This document shows positions 19,322 through 28,372 of a DNA stretch of 64,000 bases, piece by piece. Both the position numbers and the translations under genes were made by a program. The stretch comes from Methylobacterium sp. Leaf104. GTDB lineage: Bacteria; Pseudomonadota; Alphaproteobacteria; Rhizobiales; Beijerinckiaceae. The DNA lies in contig NZ_LMMZ01000001.1 of NCBI RefSeq assembly GCF_001422885.1, positions 372,753 through 436,752 of the forward strand, written 5' to 3'. The first letter of the stretch is position 1. Each line of letters starts with the position of its first letter. The notes beneath the pieces were generated by a model. The model was not told the origin of the DNA. It made no database searches and saw only the letters and a list, made by a program, of their open reading frames with translations.

Positions 19322-19654
19322 TCAGTCGCGGCTCGCCGCCCCCTGGCGCTCCTTGACCCGCCGGACTTCCGCGAGCTGCCTGCGCAGGATCAGGAGGGCG
19401 TCCTCCTCCGCGGGGGTGAGGTGATCCAGACGGATGTGGCGCAGCAGAACCTCGAGCGCATCGCCGATCCGACCCAGCTGGCGGCCGTAGCTGCCCACGT
19501 CGTCGAAGATCTTCTGCTCCAGTTCAGGATTCGGCGTGTGGCCGAGGTCGATGTTGACCAGGCCGACCTGCGCGCCCTGCTGGTAGAACGTCCACGGATT
19601 GATCGATTGCCAGAGCTTGTCGGGGGCGATGGAGAACTGAGCGCTGCGCTGCAT
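19322..19654 (-). CDS. Conserved-looking hypothetical protein
   Basis: 110 residues of unknown function. It begins MQRSAQFSIAPDKLWQSI and ends in a charged helical stretch (LILRRQLAEVRRVKER) likely to form a coiled coil. No signal peptide or membrane segment is seen. CGGGAGT precedes the ATG at 19654, which argues for a real gene despite the lack of recognised family. Confidence 0.65.
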   Translation of the reverse strand: MQRSAQFSIAPDKLWQSINPWTFYQQGAQVGLVNIDLGHTPNPELEQKIFDDVGSYGRQLGRIGDALEVLLRHIRLDHLTPAEEDALLILRRQLAEVRRVKERQGAASRD

Positions 19655-19709
19655 GGGGGACTCCCGCGATCCGATTCGCCCGAGGCTAGATCGACGTGCG
19701 GGGATTAGC

Positions 19710-20417
19710 CTAGCCCGGCCGGGATCGCCCCGCGAGGAAGCGCCGGATCCATCCGCCGACCCGCGCGCCGTCGCTCGGCGCATCGAGGGAGGCGAGGGCC
19801 CGCGCGCGCAGGGCCTCGTCGAGTTCGCCCGGGCGGTGGCCCGCGACGAGGGCGCGGGCGTAGTCGCGTTCGAATTCCGGATGAAACTGGAACGAGACGG
19901 CGCGCCGGTCGGAATAGGCGAGGATGCCGTGCGGCGTGAAGCCGTTGCCCGCCAGCGTCCGGCTCGCCGGCGGCGCCTCGATCACCTGGTCCTGGTGGAT
20001 GGCGGGCGCGGCGACCTCCGGATCCGCATCCATCCAATCCGCCGTATGCGCGATGCGATAGACATGCAGGCCGATCCCCCAGCCCTTGTCCGACTTCTCG
20101 ACCCGCCCGCCGAAGGCGGTCGCCATGACCTGATGCCCGAAGCAGATCCCCACGAGGGGCTTCTCCGGATCGAGGCCGCGCAGGTACGCGATCAGCGTGC
20201 CGATCCAGGGCAGAGGATCGTAGACCCCGGCGGGCGAACCGGTGACGAGGGTGGCGTCGAAGGCGTCCGGATCGGCGGGCCAGTCACCGCGATTGACCGA
20301 AAACACCGTGAGATCGGGCCCGGAACCGAGGCGGTCGGCCGTCATCCGGCCATAGCCCGGGTAGCGGCCGGCGAGCCGCTCCGGCGGGGTGCCGGCTTCG
20401 AGGATCGCGATTCTCAT
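19710..20417 (-). CDS. Class I glutamine amidotransferase-like protein
   Basis: 235 residues with the GATase-1 fold. The nucleophile elbow is GICFGHQVMATAFGG (catalytic Cys), and the His-Glu pair is in FQFHPEF. It begins MRIAILEAGTPPERL and resembles the stand-alone GMP-synthase-like GATases of unknown partner that hydrolyse glutamine or related gamma-glutamyl compounds. No synthetase domain is fused or adjacent. The ATG at 20417 may be replaced by one three codons upstream. Confidence 0.87.
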   Translation of the reverse strand: MRIAILEAGTPPERLAGRYPGYGRMTADRLGSGPDLTVFSVNRGDWPADPDAFDATLVTGSPAGVYDPLPWIGTLIAYLRGLDPEKPLVGICFGHQVMATAFGGRVEKSDKGWGIGLHVYRIAHTADWMDADPEVAAPAIHQDQVIEAPPASRTLAGNGFTPHGILAYSDRRAVSFQFHPEFERDYARALVAGHRPGELDEALRARALASLDAPSDGARVGGWIRRFLAGRSRPG

Positions 20418-20557
20418 GGGCGGCATCCGGGTCGGGTGGACATCGGGCCTCCGGGCCTGGCGCGAGCGTCCGTCGAGGCGGTTCGCGGAACGTCGGCTCG
20501 CCGACACGCCGAGTCCGGAGGCCGGCCGTCGCAGCCCCGGTCGCGACCGTCGATCGC

Positions 20558-20770
20558 CTACCCCTTAAGGGCCGCCAGGGTGTGCGCCACGAGCGCATTG
20601 GCATGGCCATGGCCCATCGCATGATCGGTCTTGAGCATGGCGACCAAGTCCATGTGCTTGGCGGGAAGCCGCTTTCGCAGCAGTTCCTGCCATTCCGCGA
20701 CCGGTCGCCCGTATGTCTTCTCGATCGACGGGAAGTAGGAGGCGGGTCCCTTGATCGGTCCGTCGCTCAT
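20558..20770 (-). CDS. DUF4287 small protein
   Basis: 70 residues: PASYFPSIEKTYGRPVAEW, KHMDLVAMLKTDHAMGHGHANALV. This is the DUF4287 pattern, a short helical domain often linked to DUF5655. Function is unknown. The ATG at 20770 is the sensible start as the family motif begins about seven residues later. The 286 bases between this gene and the glycosyltransferase end at 21057 contain no gene I can support. Confidence 0.8.
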   Translation of the reverse strand: MSDGPIKGPASYFPSIEKTYGRPVAEWQELLRKRLPAKHMDLVAMLKTDHAMGHGHANALVAHTLAALKG

Positions 20771-21056
20771 GGCGGTCGTGGCTCCGGGAGATGCGCTGGC
20801 CCGTTTAGCCCCCTCGGCATTCTGGATCGTCGGTCTCGTTTTGGAAATGGCGCGCGCCGCCAGGCCGAAGCCCGCTCCCGCCCGAACCCGATTTCGGGCC
20901 GCTCCCGAAGGCGCCGGGTCTCTGACGGCGAAGGGGCTCGCGCGGCGCGGCAGGGTCATCGGGATCGCGGTGACGAAGCAGGTCTCCGCCACACCCCGGC
21001 GCTGCCGCGTGAGGAGGGCGCAGGGGAAGCCGAGGCCGGTCCGCCCGGCGTTGCGA

Positions 21057-22256
21057 TCAGGCGGTGCTGGCGCGCGGCCGCAGGCGGCGCCAGGGTTTGC
21101 GGGCAGCGGGCTCGGGCGCCTTCGTCCGGATGTCCATCGGATTGCCGCGCCAGACGATGGCGCCGCGCATCCAGGCGCCGATCCAGAGGAACGGGATCAG
21201 CGCGTCACGGATCAGGAAGGCGAGGAGGAGCCGGGGATGCCGGTACCAGCGCGCCCGGGCGGCCAAGACGATCTCCGCCCCGTACCACAGTCCCGTGAGC
21301 CCCAGGAGAAGGACCGCCAGTGCGAGGGAGGGCGCGGCCGCGAGGGCGAGGGCGAAGGGCAGGAGCGGTCCGCAGCCGATCTCGGGGGCGAAGAACAGCG
21401 GGAAGGTGACCCGCCGGAGCCGCGCCCAGCGCAGTTGCCGCGACCAGATTTCGGACAGCGTGCGGCGTCCGAGGGGCTGGTCGAAGGGCGCGGCCACGAG
21501 GTGGACCCGGGCGCCCGCCGTGCGCACGAGCTTGGTCGCCGCGGCATCCTCGGCGATCTCGGCCGCCAGCGCCCGGATGCCGCCGCGCGCCTCCAGGAAG
21601 GGCTTGTGCCAGAGCATGCTCTTGCCCTGGGCGAAGCCGAGGCCGAGGGCCTCGCCGGTATATTGCCAGCGCGCCTGCAGGGTGTTGAGGAAGGCGCATT
21701 CCACCACGGCGAACAGGCCGGAGGGACGCGCGCCGATCGGCGTCGAGCAGACGAGGCCGGTATCGGGGCGCCAGGCCGCCTGCAATTGCTGCAGGTAGTC
21801 CGGCGGCATCGCGACGTTCGAGTCGGCGAGCACCACCCAGTCGTGACGGGCCGCCTCCCAGCCACGCACGCAGTTGTTGAGCTTGGGGTTGTCGCTGATC
21901 CGCTCGTCGCCGACGATCAGGCGGGCGGGCACCCGCGGATGCGCCGCCATCAGGCGCTCCAGGAGGGGAACGATGGGATCGGCCCCGTCGGCCACGCAGA
22001 AGATCAGCTCGTAACGGGGATGGGCCAGCTGGAAGCCGCGGGTCAGCAGTTCCTCGCTGAAGGCCTCGATGCCGCAGACCGGCCGCACCAGGGAGACCGG
22101 GGCGTCCTTCGGGAAGACCGACGCGCCGTTGCGCCGTCCGATCCGCAGGGCCGCCACCATGATGCCGACGAGGTTGACCAGCGTCAGGGCGACGCACAGC
22201 CCCAGGGCAACGGCGGCGCCCGGCTCCGACAGCTCCCGCAACGCCTGATCCCACAT
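21057..22256 (-). CDS. Ceramide-glucosyltransferase-like GT21 glycosyltransferase
   Basis: 399 residues. An N-terminal helix (VALGLCVALTLVNLVGIMVAAL) anchors a GT-A domain with the processive-type motifs: DGADP, LADSNVAMPPDYL (D-x-D equivalent), the EDAAATKLV acidic pair and RQLRWARLRR (Q-x2-RW). Two or three C-terminal helices follow. These are the marks of GT21 enzymes that move a hexose from a nucleotide sugar to ceramide or a hopanoid (HpnI type). The lipid acceptor cannot be decided from sequence; no hopanoid genes are adjacent. GGGAG lies before the ATG. Confidence 0.87.
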   Translation of the reverse strand: MWDQALRELSEPGAAVALGLCVALTLVNLVGIMVAALRIGRRNGASVFPKDAPVSLVRPVCGIEAFSEELLTRGFQLAHPRYELIFCVADGADPIVPLLERLMAAHPRVPARLIVGDERISDNPKLNNCVRGWEAARHDWVVLADSNVAMPPDYLQQLQAAWRPDTGLVCSTPIGARPSGLFAVVECAFLNTLQARWQYTGEALGLGFAQGKSMLWHKPFLEARGGIRALAAEIAEDAAATKLVRTAGARVHLVAAPFDQPLGRRTLSEIWSRQLRWARLRRVTFPLFFAPEIGCGPLLPFALALAAAPSLALAVLLLGLTGLWYGAEIVLAARARWYRHPRLLLAFLIRDALIPFLWIGAWMRGAIVWRGNPMDIRTKAPEPAARKPWRRLRPRASTA

Positions 22257-22398
22257 TCGCGACGTCTCCCGCTCGCGAGGCTCCAAGAACGCCGCCGGAC
22301 GCGGGTTGGACACCGCGTCGCGTCTCCGGCTGCACAGCGCCCCTAACAGCCGCGCTGCTTCAGTCGTATGACAGCCTCGGACGACGAGGGGGACGTGC

Positions 22399-23346
22399 GT
22401 GGCGGGACCGGCGCAGGTGGCGATCGTGGGGGCCGGGATGGCGGGGGCGAGCGCGGCGCGCCGGCTCCACGAGGCCGGCCTCTCCGTCGCGGTGTTCGAC
22501 AAGGGCCGGCAGCCCGGCGGCCGCATGGCGAACCGCCGAGACCGCGAGACCGGTCTCAGCTTCGACCACGGCGCGCAGGTGATGCGGGCGCACGGCCCCG
22601 CCTTCCGCCGCCGCCTCGACGACTGGAAGTCCCGCGGCCTCGTGGCGCCCTTCGACACGGACGGCACCGTCACGGCCGTGCCCGACATGACCGCGCCGGT
22701 GCGCGACCTTCTCGCCGGCCTCGACGTCCGCGCTGGCCGGACCGTCACCGCCCTGGCCCGGACGGAGCACGGCTGGCGGGTCGCCCTGGCGGAAGCGGAG
22801 GCGGACAGGGTGTTCGACGCGGTGGTCCTGACGGTGCCCGGCCCGCAGGCCCTGCGCCTCCTCGCGGCGAGCGGGTGCGCGCTGTCCGGCGTCGAGCGGG
22901 CGCGCTACGCGCCCTGCTGGTCGCTAATGCTGGCCTGCGCGGCGGAGCCGTCCGTCCCGGGCGACGTCCTGCGCCCCGCGACCGGACCCATCGCCGCGCT
23001 GTTCCGCGAGGGCGTGAAGCCCGGACGTCCGGAGGCGCCGCCGGCCTACACCATCCACGCCACGCCCGCCTGGTCGAAGGCCCATCTCGAGGAAACCCCC
23101 GAGGCGGTGCGGGCGAGCCTCCTCGCGGCCCTCGGCGAGCTCTTCGGCGGCCCCGTCACGCCCCTCCAGGCCCGCGCCCATCGCTGGCGCTACGCCCTCG
23201 TCGAGGAGACCTGCGGCGCGCCCTGCCTCTACGATCCGGTCCAGCGCCTCGGCTATGCCGGCGACGGCTGCCTCGGGCCGCGGATCGAGGCCGCCTACGA
23301 CAGCGGGCTCGCCCTGGCGGAGCGGCTGATCGCGGATCTGGCCTGA
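22399..23346 (+). CDS. Renalase-like FAD-dependent oxidoreductase
   Basis: 315 residues. The dinucleotide motif AIVGAGMAGASAARRL begins at residue 8, followed by FDKGRQPGGRMANRR and the C-terminal FAD site GDGCLGPRIEAAYDSG. The layout is that of small amine-oxidase/renalase-type flavoproteins, which oxidise amines or dihydropyridine metabolites. Substrate is unknown. A GTG start at 22399 follows a GAGGGGGA ribosome site. The deacetylase-like gene follows after 24 bases and is probably cotranscribed. Confidence 0.87.
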   Translation: MAGPAQVAIVGAGMAGASAARRLHEAGLSVAVFDKGRQPGGRMANRRDRETGLSFDHGAQVMRAHGPAFRRRLDDWKSRGLVAPFDTDGTVTAVPDMTAPVRDLLAGLDVRAGRTVTALARTEHGWRVALAEAEADRVFDAVVLTVPGPQALRLLAASGCALSGVERARYAPCWSLMLACAAEPSVPGDVLRPATGPIAALFREGVKPGRPEAPPAYTIHATPAWSKAHLEETPEAVRASLLAALGELFGGPVTPLQARAHRWRYALVEETCGAPCLYDPVQRLGYAGDGCLGPRIEAAYDSGLALAERLIADLA

Positions 23347-23370
23347 GCGCATCACGATGAGCCCGTCAAC

Positions 23371-24273
23371 ATGAGCCTGCCCATCGTCTTCCATCCGGCC
23401 TACGAGGCGTCCCTGCCGGAGGGACACCGCTTTCCCATGCGCAAGTACGGGCGCCTGGCCGAGCTCCTGGCCGAACAGGGGCTGGCCCCGGACGGCTTCG
23501 CGCGGCCCGAGCCCGCCGGGGCCGACCTTCTCGCCGCCGCCCATGACCGCGCCTACGTGGAGGCCGTGCTCGCCCTCGACGTCGCGCGCGAGATCGAGCG
23601 CAACATCGGCCTGCCGGTGGGCGCCTCCGTCGTCGCCCGTTCCTGCGCCTCGGTGGGCGGAACCCTGCTGGCGGCCCGCCTGGCCCTGGCCCACGGCCTC
23701 GCCGGGAGCACCGCCGGCGGCAGCCACCATGCCCGGCGCGAGTCCGGTGCCGGCTTCTGCATCTTCAACGACGTCGCGGTGGCCGCCCGCACCCTGCATG
23801 CGGAGGGCACCATCGCGCGCGCGCTCGTGGTCGATTGCGACGTCCACCAGGGCGACGGCACCGCCGATTGCCTGAGCGGGACGCCCGACCTCTTCACCCT
23901 GTCGATCCATGCCGAGAAGAACTACCCGACGCGCAAGATCGCCGGCGACCGGGATGTCGGGCTGCCCGACGGCGTCGACGATGCCGGATACCTTGCGGTG
24001 CTGGCCGCCCATGTCGGGCCGCTGCTCGACGCGCTGCGCCCCGACATCGTGTTCTACAATGCCGGGGTCGATCCCCACCGCGACGACCGGCTCGGGCGCC
24101 TCGACCTCACCGATGCGGGCCTGCTGGCGCGCGACCGCTTCGTCGTCGGCGAGGCGCACCGGCGCGGCATTCCGTTCGTCGGGGTCATCGGCGGCGGCTA
24201 CTCCACCGACATCGACGCCCTCGCGGCCCGCCACGCCCTGGTCTTCTCCGCCATGGCCGAGCGGGCGACCTGA
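23371..24273 (+). CDS. Histone-deacetylase-family (AcuC/class IV-like) hydrolase
   Basis: 300 residues. The zinc and charge-relay residues are seen in TAGGSHHARRESGAGFCIFND (His pair), VVDCDVHQGDGTA (zinc Asp and His), AGVDPHRDD (second zinc Asp) and IGGGYS. Bacterial members remove acetyl groups from proteins or small amines such as acetylpolyamines. No DNA-binding partner is nearby. It is the second gene after the renalase-like FAD enzyme, which hints at joint amine metabolism; this is inference. Confidence 0.92.
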   Translation: MSLPIVFHPAYEASLPEGHRFPMRKYGRLAELLAEQGLAPDGFARPEPAGADLLAAAHDRAYVEAVLALDVAREIERNIGLPVGASVVARSCASVGGTLLAARLALAHGLAGSTAGGSHHARRESGAGFCIFNDVAVAARTLHAEGTIARALVVDCDVHQGDGTADCLSGTPDLFTLSIHAEKNYPTRKIAGDRDVGLPDGVDDAGYLAVLAAHVGPLLDALRPDIVFYNAGVDPHRDDRLGRLDLTDAGLLARDRFVVGEAHRRGIPFVGVIGGGYSTDIDALAARHALVFSAMAERAT

Positions 24274-24300
24274 CCGACAGCCCTGGCGATCCGGTCGGTC
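24272..24300. terminator. Possible shared hairpin between convergent genes
   Basis: GACCGAC (24272-24278) and GTCGGTC (24294-24300) form a 7-bp stem with a 15-base loop in the 37-base gap between the deacetylase-like gene and the sensor kinase. There is no U-run, so this is a weak call. Confidence 0.3.
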
Positions 24301-24310
24301 CGGCCCGCCG

Positions 24311-27298
24311 CTAGGAGTCCGGCAGCGCCGCGTGACGCGCGACGATCCGGTTGATCATCTGGCCGAGCTGCTCGGCGGAATAGGGCTTGTGCAGGAGCTC
24401 GAAGCCGTGCGCGTCCTCCTGGGCGAGGATGTGGCTGTATCCGGAGGCGAGCAGCACCGGCAGGTCCGGCCGGCGCCGCCGCAACTCCTGCGCCAGGGCG
24501 ACGCCCCCCATGCCGGGCATGACCACGTCCGAGACCACGATGTCGAAGGGCGCGGCAGCGCCCTCGATGTCCGCCAGCGCGCTCTCGGCATCGGTGTGCC
24601 AGATCGGCAGGTAGCCGAAATCCTCCAGGATCTGCCGCGCGAAGCGTCCGACCTCGAGGTTGTCCTCGACGAGGAGCACGCGCAGCCCGTGCCCGGACAC
24701 GGCGGGACGCTCGACGGCGGAGACCGTCGGCGCCGATCGATGCGCCGCGACGGCCGGCAGGTAGAGCGTGAAGGTCGTTCCGGCGCCCACCGTGCTCGTC
24801 ACCGCGATGTCGCCGCCCGACTGCTTGGCGAAGCCGAAGACCTGGGACAATCCGAGGCCGGTGCCCTTGCCCACCGCCTTGGTGGTGAAGAAGGGCTCGA
24901 AGATCCGGTCGAGATGGTCCGCCGGGATTCCGCTCCCCGTGTCGGTGAGGGAGATCGCCGCGAACCGGCCGGCGCTGCCGCCGGGCTTGCGCGGGTGCGG
25001 CAGGGAGGCACGGCATTCGAGCCGGATGGTCAGGGTGCCCCGCTCCTCCATGGCGTCGCGGGCATTGACGGCCATGTTGATCAGGGCGGTCTCGAACTGG
25101 CCGAGATCGGCGCGGATGTGACAGGTCTCGTCGGGCAGCTCGGTGACGATGCGGATGCGGGCGCCCGCCACCGTCTCCAGCAGCTCCGCGACGCGCACGA
25201 GCCGCGCCCGGACATCGAACACCTCGGGCTTGAGTGCCTGCCGCCGCGCGAAGGCGAGCAACTGCCCGGTCAGCCGGGCGGCCCGGTCGACGGTCTCGGA
25301 CACCGCGTCGAGGTAGCGGCTCCGGCGCGCCTCGGGCAGGTCCGGCCTGCGCAGGAAATCGACGGAGGAGCGGATGATGGTGAGAAGGTTGTTGAAGTCG
25401 TGGGCGACCCCGCCGGTGAGCTGACCCACCGCCTCCATCTTCTGCGCCTGGCGCAGGGCCTCGTGGGTCTGCTCCAGCTCCGCCGTGCGCCCGGCGACGC
25501 GCTCCTCGAGGGTCGCGTTCAACTCGCGCAGGGCAGCCTCCGCCTCCGCCTGCGCATGAGCCGACCAGGTCCGCGCCGCGACCTCCGTGGTCAGCCGCAC
25601 CTCCGCGTCGGTCCAGTGGCGCGGCTCGGCGGCGTGCACGTAGAACACGCCGCCGAGGGACACGACGCCGGATTCCTCGCCCCGCATCATCGGAGCCACG
25701 ATCAGCGCCCGCGTGCCGATGCTGTCCCAGGTGTCCTGGAACCCCGCCTGCGCGGTCCGGGGATCCGTCCGACAATCCGCGACCACCAGGGTCCGCCCCT
25801 GCCGCAGCTCCGCGACCAAGGCGGGCCCGAAGGCCTCGATCACCCGGGCCTCGCCGGCCAGCGACGCCATCCGGCCGTCGCTCCAGTCGCGCTCGACCGC
25901 GACGACCTCGCCCCCGCTCCGGAGATGTCCGTAGCCGGCCCGTCCGGCGCCGAGATGCGCGCCGAGGCTGGCCGCGGCGATCATCGTGATCTCCAGCGGC
26001 GTGGCCGCCCTCCGCAGGCGGTCCCCGAGGGCGATCTGGAAGAGCAGGTGGCCCTCGGCGGCCTTGCGCGCGGTGATGTCGATGACCGTGCCGAGCGCCC
26101 GGACGCAGCGCCCGGTCTCGTCGAACACGCCCCGGCCCTTCGCCGCCACCCAGCGCACCACCCCGTCGTGGCGGCCGACGGTGCGGTACTCCACGTCGTA
26201 GCTGGCGCGCAGGGCCGGATCGAGGGCCGAGGCGAAGGCCGCACGGGTGGCCGCGAGGTCCTCCGGGTGCAGGCCGGCCTCGAAGTCGCCGAGGGTCACC
26301 GGCGTTTCCGGGGGGAGGCCGAACATCGCCTTCGTCCGGTCCGACCAGATCAGCGTGTCCGCGACCGGATCGAGGTCCCAGGTTCCGACCTCCGCCGCCT
26401 CCGTGGCCAGCCGCAGCTGCTCCTCGCGCCGCTGCAGGCGCATCTCGGCCCGCTTGCGGTCGTGGATGTCCTCGACCACGCCGTACCAGCGCAGGATCGT
26501 GCCGTCCTCGGCGCGCCGCGGGTAGGCCCGGGCGCGCATCCAGCGATGCTCGCCCGTGGCGAGGCGGATGCGGTAATCGACGTCCACCGGCTCCCCGGAG
26601 GCGAGGCAGGCGCCGAACACGGCCAGGGTCCGCGGCAGGTCCTCGGAATGGACCGCCCGGGTCCAGCCGTCGCCCAGGGGCTCGCCGGGGGCCTGTCCCG
26701 TCAGGCTGAGCCAGCGCGTCGCGTAGGAGGTGATGTTGCCGGCGGGATCGCAGGTCCAGGGAACCTGGGGATTCAGCTCGACCGCGTGCCGGTAATGGTC
26801 CTCGCTCTCGCGCAGGGCCGCTTCGCCGAGCACACGGTCAGTCGTCTCCGCCGTGACGCAGAACAATCCGTTGACCGCACCGGCATCGTCGTAGACCGGC
26901 GAGTAGGTGAAGGACCACCAGCTCTCCTCCGCCCGGCCCGCCCGCGCGAGGTCGAGCTTCATGTCGGTGAGGGTGCGGGACTCGCCGGCGAGGGTGGCCT
27001 CGACCAGCGGGCCGATCTCGTCCCAGATGCTGCCCCAGACCTCGCGGAACGGACGGCCGAGGGCGTGCGGCAGGCGATAGCCCAGGATCGGCCGGTAGGG
27101 GTCGTTGTAGAAGCAGAGCAGGTCGGGCCCCCAGGCCAGGAACATCGGCCGGGGACAGGCGAGCATCAGGGCCAGCGTGTTGCGCAGGGCCGGCGGCCAG
27201 GCCTCCGGCGGGCCGAGTGGCGTCCCGGCCCAGTCGTGCATCCGGATCTCGGCGCCGGAGACGCTGCCCGCGTCGAGGAACGCCAGGGAACGGGTCAC
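24311..27298 (-). CDS. Cytoplasmic hybrid sensor histidine kinase (PAS-PAS-PAS-GAF-HisKA-HATPase-REC)
   Basis: About 995 residues if begun at GTG 27298; the frame stays open to GTG 27433. No membrane helix is seen. Order: a PAS-4-type domain with HDWAGTPLGPPEAWP, two PAS domains each ending in a typical PAC strand (IHDRKRAEM, ITARKAAEGH), a GAF-like domain (VIEAFGPALVAELRQGRTLVV), a coiled coil, the phosphoacceptor His in GGVAHDFNNLLTII, an ATPase with NAVNAR.. and DTGSGIP/GTGLGLS boxes, and a C-terminal receiver with Asp in VVSDVVMPG. It should phosphorylate itself and relay to its own receiver. Signal and partner are unknown; the flanking TetR gene has its own target. Confidence 0.88.
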   Translation of the reverse strand: MTRSLAFLDAGSVSGAEIRMHDWAGTPLGPPEAWPPALRNTLALMLACPRPMFLAWGPDLLCFYNDPYRPILGYRLPHALGRPFREVWGSIWDEIGPLVEATLAGESRTLTDMKLDLARAGRAEESWWSFTYSPVYDDAGAVNGLFCVTAETTDRVLGEAALRESEDHYRHAVELNPQVPWTCDPAGNITSYATRWLSLTGQAPGEPLGDGWTRAVHSEDLPRTLAVFGACLASGEPVDVDYRIRLATGEHRWMRARAYPRRAEDGTILRWYGVVEDIHDRKRAEMRLQRREEQLRLATEAAEVGTWDLDPVADTLIWSDRTKAMFGLPPETPVTLGDFEAGLHPEDLAATRAAFASALDPALRASYDVEYRTVGRHDGVVRWVAAKGRGVFDETGRCVRALGTVIDITARKAAEGHLLFQIALGDRLRRAATPLEITMIAAASLGAHLGAGRAGYGHLRSGGEVVAVERDWSDGRMASLAGEARVIEAFGPALVAELRQGRTLVVADCRTDPRTAQAGFQDTWDSIGTRALIVAPMMRGEESGVVSLGGVFYVHAAEPRHWTDAEVRLTTEVAARTWSAHAQAEAEAALRELNATLEERVAGRTAELEQTHEALRQAQKMEAVGQLTGGVAHDFNNLLTIIRSSVDFLRRPDLPEARRSRYLDAVSETVDRAARLTGQLLAFARRQALKPEVFDVRARLVRVAELLETVAGARIRIVTELPDETCHIRADLGQFETALINMAVNARDAMEERGTLTIRLECRASLPHPRKPGGSAGRFAAISLTDTGSGIPADHLDRIFEPFFTTKAVGKGTGLGLSQVFGFAKQSGGDIAVTSTVGAGTTFTLYLPAVAAHRSAPTVSAVERPAVSGHGLRVLLVEDNLEVGRFARQILEDFGYLPIWHTDAESALADIEGAAAPFDIVVSDVVMPGMGGVALAQELRRRRPDLPVLLASGYSHILAQEDAHGFELLHKPYSAEQLGQMINRIVARHAALPDS

Positions 27299-27594
27299 GC
27301 GCCGTGCGATCCGGATCGATCGCTCCGCTTCGGCATCTCGGCTGTTCGGCGGATCGATTTCGGGAGGCCGGTTGGCATGGCCATGGCATAGCGCCGCCGC
27401 GCCGAATCGTACAGCGACCGTCCGGTCCCGCACCGAACGGGCCGCCCCGAGCCGGCGGCCTCGCGCCCCGCCCCGGTGACATCGGTCCCGCTGTCGGGCC
27501 GGGAACCGGCGACGGCCATCGTCGCGATGCGAAGGCGGTGTCGGTGCCGCTCACCCCTGGTCATGCGCGAGCGGGCACGCGCCGACGGCCGCGG

Positions 27595-28170
27595 TCAGGC
27601 CGGTGCGCCCGGCGTCGGCAGGTTCTTGGCGGCGTGCTCCATGGCATCGAACAGCTTCTCCAGTTCTGGTCCCTCCAGGCAGTGGAATCCCAGCGTCCGG
27701 GTCAGCAGGAGCCCCAGGGTGGCGAAGGTCAGCATCGCCCCGGCACCCGGGCAGCGGGCCACGTCCTCCATCTGGGCGAGCCGCTGCGTCAGGAAGGCGT
27801 TGAATCCGGCGAAGGCCTCGGGACTCTCTGCGGAGGCCAGCAGGAGCGCGCGGGGAAACCCGTCCTCGTCGGCATAGACCTGGCGCGCATGGGCGATCAG
27901 CGCGAGGGGGAGGGCGGCGGCACCCGGTCCCTGTTCCGCTTCGTGCGCCGCCACGCTCTCGCGGATCTCCCGCAGCTTGCGCTCGGCCAGGGCCGAGATC
28001 AGCGCGTCCTTCGAGGCATAATGGTGCAGGACGCCGCCCTTGCTGAGCGAGGCCTCGGCCGCGACGGCGTCGATGGTGAGGGTGCGCGTGCCCATGCGCC
28101 GAATCAGGCGTTCGGCGGCGTCGAGGATCACCACGGGTCGGTCTTCGCGGCGGGTACGCGCCTTCATCAT
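27595..28170 (-). CDS. TetR-family repressor of the RND pump
   Basis: 191 residues. The HTH is near the N-terminus (ILDAAERLIRRMG, recognition helix LSKGGVLHHYASKDALI), followed by a TetR C-terminal helical domain. It is divergent from the two-adaptor RND operon, and the shared 202-bp gap contains a perfect 14-bp palindrome plus a third half-site, so it most likely represses the pump and itself. The ligand is unknown. Two adjacent ATG codons (28170, 28167) are both possible starts. Confidence 0.9.
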   Translation of the reverse strand: MMKARTRREDRPVVILDAAERLIRRMGTRTLTIDAVAAEASLSKGGVLHHYASKDALISALAERKLREIRESVAAHEAEQGPGAAALPLALIAHARQVYADEDGFPRALLLASAESPEAFAGFNAFLTQRLAQMEDVARCPGAGAMLTFATLGLLLTRTLGFHCLEGPELEKLFDAMEHAAKNLPTPGAPA

Positions 28171-28280
28171 GGACAATCCAGCCAGGCCGCCAGCGCTTTC
28201 GAGGGAGGAGGATCCGCCGCCTGAACCTGCGAGAAGACCGATCACTTCAATGGGATACCGGGGAACGCGCGAGCCGGGAA

Positions 28281-28316
28281 GACGGTTCGGCGAAAAAAAC
28301 AACCGTCTGGACGGTC
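28281..28316. promoter_or_regulatory. Candidate TetR operator with three half-sites
   Basis: GACGGTT (28281-28287), AACCGTC (28301-28307) and GACGGTC (28310-28316) repeat one half-site. The last two overlap in the perfect palindrome ACCGTC-TG-GACGGT (28302-28315); the first and second face each other across 13 bases. It lies 57 bases before the first pump gene and between it and the repressor gene. Confidence 0.6.
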
Positions 28317-28372
28317 GGTAGGATTGCCGGTAAGGGTGGCGCGAGGCGGGGGCTTCCGAGTTCGAGGACGTG

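Noticed and set aside
20771..21056. Upstream extension of the DUF4287 gene to about 144 residues
   Set aside because: The added residues have no family pattern; the ATG at 20770 directly precedes the conserved part.
28262..28287. GGAAC-N17-GGTT before the RND operon as an EcfG promoter
   Set aside because: The -10 element lacks the CGTT consensus and overlaps the TetR half-site; too weak to claim.
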